Source: Siphonodentalium dalli (Eukaryota > Mollusca > Scaphopoda > Gadilida > Siphonodentaliidae). Taken from it: a DNA stretch of 64,000 nt. The notes beneath the pieces are model-generated. The model did not search any database. It was not told where the DNA came from and worked only from the letters and a program-made list of their open reading frames with translations. A program made the position numbers and the translations under genes. Positions 57,187-64,000 of this stretch are shown here, one piece after another (positions within the stretch are counted from its first letter, which is position 1; each line of letters begins with the position of its first letter). The stretch spans positions 131,330,754-131,394,753 of the forward strand of contig CP136061.1 of NCBI GenBank assembly GCA_032622095.1, written 5' to 3'.

Positions 57187-60140
57187 CAAGAGCATCGCTA
57201 GGGCGTGGCAAAATACGCCCTTTAGCCATTTCGAATTGTACTATCGCAAAATAAGATAATACTTTGAGCTTACATCTGAAGAAAATCTGATATACCCCTA
57301 ATTTCAATGCCAAAAAGCGGTCAAATTCTAAGTCGAAAAATGGCCATAACTCATGTAAAAATAATTAGACAGAACCTATATTCAAACTTGGCCTGTAGTT
57401 TTAGCTGGGAAATACACGTACCAGCTTTGGTTCAGCTCAAATAATCAAAACTGGAGTTATAGGTCGGAAACCGAAATGTTATGATATTGGTCAAATTCTA
57501 AGTTGAATAAAAGGTCGGTAGACCTCATATCCGCCTCTAAGCGTCGGCTTGATACGACCGTTGTTTGCGCATAAAAACCTGTCTTTAGTGCTATTAAACC
57601 TACATACCAAATTTAATTTCATTCAGTACACATTTACTAAAGTTATCATCCGGAAACCTCAAATTGGCAAAAATTCTAAGTAAATGAAAGTGTCAATGAC
57701 ACTGTAGCTCAACTTGGAAAGGGAATAATTTCATGCCGGGTGTTAAAGTCAATGGAGTGATTAGGAATGTGGAAAGTTGAAAGGCCTAGTTATGCAAAGA
57801 GTAAAATCTAAGATGGCCGCTGGCAGCCATGTTTTTTTGCCAAATGACCCCAAAAAGACTCGTTCCCATTTACATGTCATTATTAACATCCAGTACAAAT
57901 TTCATGATGATCTGACAAATGATACGACCTGTAGCCTGTGTCAAAGGATTTAGTCATGCAAAGAGTAAAATCCAAGATGGCTGCTGGCAGCCATGTTTTT
58001 TGGCCAAATGACTCCAAAATGAATAATTCCCATCTACATGTCATTGTTAACATCCGTAACAAATTTCATGAAGATCTGACCAAAGCTACAACATGTAGGC
58101 CGCGCCAAAATATTTAGTCATGCAAAGAGTTAAATCCAAGATGGCTTCTGGTGGCCATTTTTTTTGGCCGAATGACCCCAAAATGACTCGTTTCCCATCT
58201 ACATGTCAATATTAACATCCATGACAAATTTCATGATGATCAGACGAGCAGTATGACCTGTAGCCCGCGCCAATGGATTGAATATTGAAATCCAAAATGG
58301 CGGCTGGTGGCCATGTTTTTTGCAGAATGACCCCAAAATAACTCGTTCCCATCTACATGACAATGTCAACATTCATGACAAATTTCATAAAGATCGGACC
58401 AAAGGTACGACCTGTAGCCTGTGCTAATGGATTGAATTTTGAAATCCAAGATGGCCACTGGCGGCCATGTTGTTTGTCGTTCCCATCTACATTCCAATTT
58501 CAACAGCCATGACAAATTTCATGATGATCAGACTAAAGGTACGACCTGTAGCCCGTGCTAAAGGATTTAGTCATACAAAGAGTAAAATCCAAAATTGCTG
58601 CTGGCGGCCATGTTTTTTTGCCGAATAACCTCAAAATGACTCGTTCCCATCTACATGTCATTGTTAACATCCATGACACATTTTATGATGATCCGACCAA
58701 AGGTACGACCTGTAGGCCGTGCCAAAGAATTTAGTCATGCAAAGAGTAAATCTAAGATGGCTGCCAGCGGCCATGTTTTTGGGCCGAATGACCCCAAAAT
58801 TACTCATTCCCATCTACATGTCAATGTTAACATTCCTGACAAATTTCATGATGATCAGACCAAAGGTACGACCTGTAGCCCGTGCTAATGGATTGAATTT
58901 TGAAATCCAAGATGGCCACTGGCGGCCATGTTGTTTGTCCGAATGACCCCAAAATAACTCGTTCCCATCTACATTCCAATTTCAACAGCCATGACAAATT
59001 TCATGATGATCAGACTAAAGGTACGACCTGTAGCCCGTGCTAAAGGATTTAGTCATACAAAGAGTAAAATCCAAAATGGCTGCTGGCGGCCACGTTTTTT
59101 TGCCAAATGACCCCAAAATGACTCGTTCCCATCTACATGCCATTGTTAACATCCATGAAAAAATTTATGATGATCCGACCAAAGGTACGACCTGTAGGCC
59201 GTGCCAAAGAATTTAGTCATGCAAAGAGTAAAATCTAAGATGGCTGCCGGTGGCCATGTTTTTTGGCCGAACAACCCCAAAATTACTCGTTCCCATCTAC
59301 ATGTCAATATTAACATCCATGACAAATTTCATGATGATCAGACGAACAGTACGACCTGTAGCCCGCGCAAATGGATTGAATATTGAAATCCAAGATGGCC
59401 ACTGGCTGCCTTGTTTTTTTCCCGAATGAACCCAAAATGACTCGTTCCCATCTCCATGTCAATGTCAACAGCTATGACAAATTACATAATGATCCGACCA
59501 AAGGTACGACCTGTAGCCCGTGCTAAAGGAAATTGTTGACGCATCACGCACACACACACCCACAACGGACGACAAAGCCATGGCAATAGCTCAAACTTTA
59601 CAAAGTAAAGTTGAGCTAAAAAGGGACATAACTCTGGTGAAAATTGGTGGGCGGAACCCGAATTCGAACTTGACCTGTGTTTTGCTGGGAGAAAGACACA
59701 TACCAACTTTGGTTCAGATCAAATAATCCAAACTGGAGTTATCGGTCGGAAACCAAAAATGTTAACAGACGGTCAAATTCTAAGTCGAAAAAGGCCGTAA
59801 CTCATGTAAAAATAATTGGACGGAACTCATATTCGAACTTGGCCTGTATCTTTAGATGGGAAATACACATACCAACTTTGGTTCAGATCAAATAATCCAA
59901 ACTGGAGTTATCGGTCGGAAACCAAAAATGTTAACAGACAGTAACATTCTAAGTCGAAAAAGGGGCATAACTCTGGTGAAAATTGGCGGACGGAACCAGA
60001 ATTCGAACTTGACCTTTCTTTTCTGCTAGTAAACCCACATACCAAATTTAATTTAATTTGGTTCACTCTAAAGTTATCATCCAGAAACCTTGGACGGACG
60101 CACAGACGGACGGATGGACGGACGCACAGGCTGATTAAAC
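57187..60140 (+). mobile_element. Pearl-like element, family A, interrupted copy
   Basis: Starts AAGAGCATCGCTAGGGCGTG with AATACGCCCT, like 1898. The body is interrupted at about 57683 and resumes at 59620 (GGGACATAACTCTGG). A GGACGGACGCACAGACGGAC tract is at 60092. The terminal hairpin is missing or unrecognised. Confidence 0.7.
57684..59617 (+). mobile_element. Pearl-like 165-bp family, full copy nested in family A
   Basis: ATGAAAGTGTCAATGACACT and GCTCAACTTGG at left; about eleven 165-bp units of types A and B; then CACGCACACACACACCCAC and the terminal hairpin at 59588-59617. It is inserted in the family A word ATTCTAAGT..AAAAAGGG. The units here are more diverged from one another than at 8880-11765. 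Confidence 0.85.
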
Positions 60141-62409
60141 TCTTTCAACGGATTCCACCTGGCGACGTTACGCCCACGACGTTGTCTCCCTACGGCGACG
60201 TTACCGCTGACGGCACTCCCCCAGCGCACCTGCTCCTCTGCTGACGTTATTAGCTTTTACTTATTTACCTCTGTGTATGTACAGGTGTGTAAGTAATCTG
60301 TAAGTGTGGTGGTTCATACATAACATATGTTAAATAGTGTTGGGCCCTCGGTGGATGTAATCATGTAAGTAAACTGCATATTTTCTGTTGAAAACCCGCG
60401 TTTCTTCTTCACATATCGATTTGTGACAGCGGTCCCCATTTTACAAACAGTGTGAGAATCATCTTGTATTGGTAACCGTGACCACAAAGGTAGCATGTAA
60501 ACGTGTAGAACGTACAACAATACCAACTTGACAGGTACTTGGATCTGGAGCCGAGATGCCCGAGTTATTTTGTCTGCGGAAACCACGCAATGTGTGCACG
60601 AAATTCACGCACAATCACCAGCTATTATTTTTCTTTAGAAATTATATGTTTAGAAACATTTGCTTTAAATTAATTACTCCTCTTGTATTGGTTTTTACAC
60701 ACACACACACACAAACAATTAAGTAAATAAATAAAAAATATATCCATCAATGCAAAATGGTTTCAAGTGTTGGTCGAAATGATTTTCGGGGACCTCGAAC
60801 TACAACCGATTATTCCATTCAAGCAAAGGCTCCCACGATCTGACCTGAAGTGGGAAGATGTTTTCTCAAATCATAGTTAGATTTAATAACTTTTATGTTG
60901 AAAATATATGAATATCAACTTTAAATAATAACAATATTCTTAATCATTGGGAATAGCAAATAAATAAGTCATATCCAATTTTAATCATTGCGGAATGCAA
61001 ATAAATAAGTCATATCCAATTTTGTGTTTATCACCAGCTGATGTTTGCGCACGTGACCTCAAATTTATGTTGCGTTTTCGAAAAGTCGGCTTTTCGGGTG
61101 CGATGTGACGAGACCAATAAAAAGCTGTGTATTTGCTTCAAATTATTTTTAAATAAATACAATAGTGCCAGTATGTGCTGATGATGAATAAAAAGTATGA
61201 TCGAAATAATGTTATAATCCAGCAAGATAGCCGACAAAAAACAATCACCCTTGAGGGACCTCACCACAGGTGCGCGCGTGAGACCTTGACATTCATAAAA
61301 TAAACAAGTTCTTGAATTTTGCCTTTGAGGAGACATGCTGATTTTCGTCCAACTTCAAACAGTTTATTTACAAAATTGAAGATATTGAATGAGAGATCAG
61401 ACTGAAGACGAGATCAATGATTCTATATAAAGCATATCACTGCGGGATTTTCGTCGGGTCATTTATTGACTGAATGTGATCGTATTTAAATGACATTTGT
61501 AAGAACACACCGCGAAATCGGAATACACGCACATGTTTTGCTGTCGGAATGTAGGTCAACATGACGGCTTTCGCAGATTGCGGAATGGTGCTATTGAAAC
61601 GAACATTAAATTCATTTAACAATACTAATTTAAATAATCAAACAACGAATGCAATGAATTATACAAATAATCAAATGCTGTAAAATTAACAACTTGAAAG
61701 AACATGATTGTGACATATGAATTATGTAGGCGGATCACACGTGGTCACGTCACGCATGATAAACATGCACAAAAGGTCAAACGTGCTTGTTCCAGTTATC
61801 GTCCAATCAGGTTAACGTGTCGATGCCGATCGAAAATCAGCCCAATTAAATTACCATGCTTTATTTTGTGAGTTGAAGAGTGTAGAATCGTGGTCAAAAT
61901 AATCCCGTCACAACAATCCAAGTTCTCTAATGAATTATATATTCAATGACTAATTGCATGATACTGCAACATTATCTACACACGGCATCTTCAGAAAGAG
62001 AATGATCGAGAGATAATAACCATTAATTCTGTAAATCGTCGATAGATTGTAAGTTTTTTTCTCGAATCATTTGCGCTTTACATTTGATATCAAATAGCGT
62101 ACGTATTAAACACGGAATGCAATATAAACATTAGAATAATTAGGGCCTATAATAATGTTAGTATATACTATTATAGCATGGCTTCTAGAAAATAATGTAT
62201 TGCTAGCTATCTGTTAATCACATGTATATATTCTTCATTTTGAAGTCCCAATTGAAATTCTGTAAAAATAACAATATCAGATATAATAAATACCGGTCCC
62301 GTAAATTAAATTTTTTTTTTTTTAAATCACCATGACAGAATGATCAGTTTCACTGTATATGATTCACATCTATAACTAGAATTGTAACTTGATGTCAAAA
62401 ACATATGAT
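60141..62409. other. No gene or repeat recognised in 2.3 kb
   Basis: GGCGACGTTAC appears twice at 60160-60220. A tandem pair of ~55 bp (CAAATAAATAAGTCATATCC) is at 60957-61021. - strand frames at 60314, 61031 and 61437 have no recognisable domain; upstream Tudor exons could be here but none stands out. Confidence 0.4.
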
Positions 62410-62465
62410 ATATTTTTCTTCGTGAATATTCCGAGTTTAATCGTAATATCCACGAAGAAAAAATA
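62410..62465. repeat. Hairpin TATTTTTCTTCGTG
   Basis: TATTTTTCTTCGTGAATATT pairs with AATATCCACGAAGAAAAAATA around a ~16-nt loop. Stand-alone, no flanking element seen. Confidence 0.65.
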
Positions 62466-63094
62466 CCATGATAAACATTTTATCTATCTGTATTGCACCA
62501 ATTTGCACGTAAGAGTTTGTCCGCTATTTGTATTTCATTTTGTTCATTTATATAAGAGGAATTAACTGCTATAATGTATGCCATATTAGTTCTCATAGAC
62601 AGGTTGGTGATGACCCATATAGTATGCTATATAACCTATAGGTTTCCAAAAGTGTGACAAAGCTACCCAGAGTGGGAAAATTGCAATGAAGCTGCCAATT
62701 AAATTAAATCAAAACTTGTATAGTATAAATACATGCTCATTTTAAATATATATATATATGAATGCTCGGTTTACGACCTATATATACTGGTCATTATAAA
62801 AGATGCAGTTTGGCCACGTGGTATGGAAATCGACGTAAGCAAAAGTATAGGAGAGTGATAAAGAAGAAAGTGACGGCACAAGTAGAGGTAAATGTAGACA
62901 AGGGAATGGGAAATATATATATATATACCCCCCCCCCCCACCTGGTCAACTTTGTCGCAGTTTTGGGAACGTGGATGTTATATATATTTCCGACATGTCA
63001 GGTGAGTCGTAGTTTGGAATGGCACACTTTAGTGGGATGGATTAATCTCGGAAGTGTTGCAGACTATTCACGTTCAGTTCAGTTCAATTAATAA
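62466..63094. other. No gene recognised
   Basis: A 109-codon + strand frame at 62762 spans (TA)n and C-runs and has no recognisable domain. Confidence 0.35.
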
Positions 63095-63245
63095 TTATTT
63101 ACGCTTGAGAGCAATTAGTTGTGCTTTAGTGTAAAAACATTGCACTTAAGCGCAAATACTTGCACTTAACACAACCATTTGTGCTCAATCTTAAGCGCAA
63201 ATAACTGTGCTTAAACACAAATAATTGCGCTTAAGTGCAGATAAT
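63095..63245. repeat. Array of GCGCTTAAGCGCAAAT-like short palindromic words
   Basis: About ten copies of (T)TGYRCTTAAGYRCAAAT-type words in ~150 bp, in both orientations, like the smaller set at 16909-17035. Confidence 0.65.
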
Positions 63246-63354
63246 TATTAAAAGTGAATTTGGCCTCATATACATAACCATGCATTTGTGCATTTACATT
63301 TATGCTTGTTGACCGAGATAAACCCTCCCCACACATGATTCAGCGATCTAGTTT

Positions 63355-63761
63355 CAAGCCTGCAAATTGCGTGTCTGTCATTTGCAGAATGAGGTCCCCA
63401 GAGGGTGAATTTAGTGACGCTATCCTGCACAGCGGGCTAGCATCACCAAATTCACCCTCTGGAGATCTCATTCTGCTTAGGCCTCATCTTCAGGGAAGTA
63501 TCTATAGTCTCAAATTAACATTGTTTTTAGTTACAGTTTCCCTTCTGAGAAGTTTCTATGTCCCCTAATTTGCAGCAGATAAAATGCACAACCGAGGTAC
63601 CCAATGGGTGAACATCACCAACTTCAACTGGGAAACTTCAATCTGATCCTAGGTCTATACCATAGCACTTGAGGCTCTAAGCAGAATGAGGTTCCCAGAG
63701 GGTGAATTCACCCTCTGGGGACCTCATTCTGCAAATGACAGACCCGTTATTTGCAGGCTTG
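63355..63761. mobile_element. hAT-type MITE, CAAGCCTTG family, full length
   Basis: CAAGCCTGCAAATTGCGTGT at left, GTTATTTGCAGGCTTG at right, flanked by the exact 8-bp duplication TCTAGTTT (63347-63354, 63762-63769). Confidence 0.93.
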
Positions 63762-64000
63762 TCTAGTTTGCATAACTAGCGCCAATATTCCACTTTGGTG
63801 TGGAAATCCCCTGCTTGATGCACAGGTGATTTTTGCATAAACTACACATATATATAGTTTTCACAAGTTTGTGAGGATTCTGACGATATTGCCTACAACC
63901 ATTTTGCTTCATCCAATGCGCATGTTTGCGGCGGCATACGGCGCAAGTGTTGTTACCTGTGCCCTCAGCGGTGGGGAAAGTGATTTCCAGGGAGCAACCT

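Overview
The window is animal nuclear DNA: AT-rich, intron-bearing, with TATA boxes, GT-AG splice sites and very dense transposable elements. Elements built from a left end, ~165-bp core repeats, an ACGG/GGAC-rich microsatellite and a terminal hairpin match the layout known for the 'pearl' (Helitron-like) elements of bivalve molluscs. A marine bivalve is therefore the best guess, but no gene here fixes the species.

Two host genes can be supported, both broken up by large introns full of transposons. On the + strand, 27408-33476 holds a complete three-exon gene for an 86-residue secreted peptide with four cysteines after the signal peptide; its TATA box, splice phases, stop and poly(A) signal all agree. 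On the - strand, four exons between 55412 and 43383 give the C-terminal part of a Tudor-domain protein (a family typical of piRNA/germ-granule biology) followed by an acidic tail; the 5' part lies beyond the window or was not found.

Nearly everything else is mobile DNA, often nested. At 1-7520 a broken CR1/L2-like non-LTR retrotransposon is split by a 2.7-kb TIR element (423-3120) and a 2.75-kb long-TIR element (4411-7164), each of which contains further insertions. At 8207-12735 an element with 9-bp target duplications (Mutator-like) holds a tandem array of ~165-bp repeats with higher-order structure. 15706-16800 is a hAT element keeping the N-terminal BED finger of its transposase. 18116-18680 is a second retrotransposon fragment followed by a series of hairpins with compensatory stem changes. 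23429-27014 is a recent 1.8-kb tandem duplication.

From 27 kb on, MITEs fill the introns and gaps: a hAT-type family (CAAGCCTTG ends, 8-bp duplications), a near-perfect palindromic TA-flanked family (CAGTAATG ends), and two sets of TTAA-bounded elements (TTAAAGG and TTAACCC ends). Several unrelated-looking repeat families share one plan of degenerate tandem body, (GGAC)n tract and terminal hairpin, and may be one replicon class. A Tigger/CENP-B-like transposase fragment lies in a Tudor-gene intron near a palindromic MITE.
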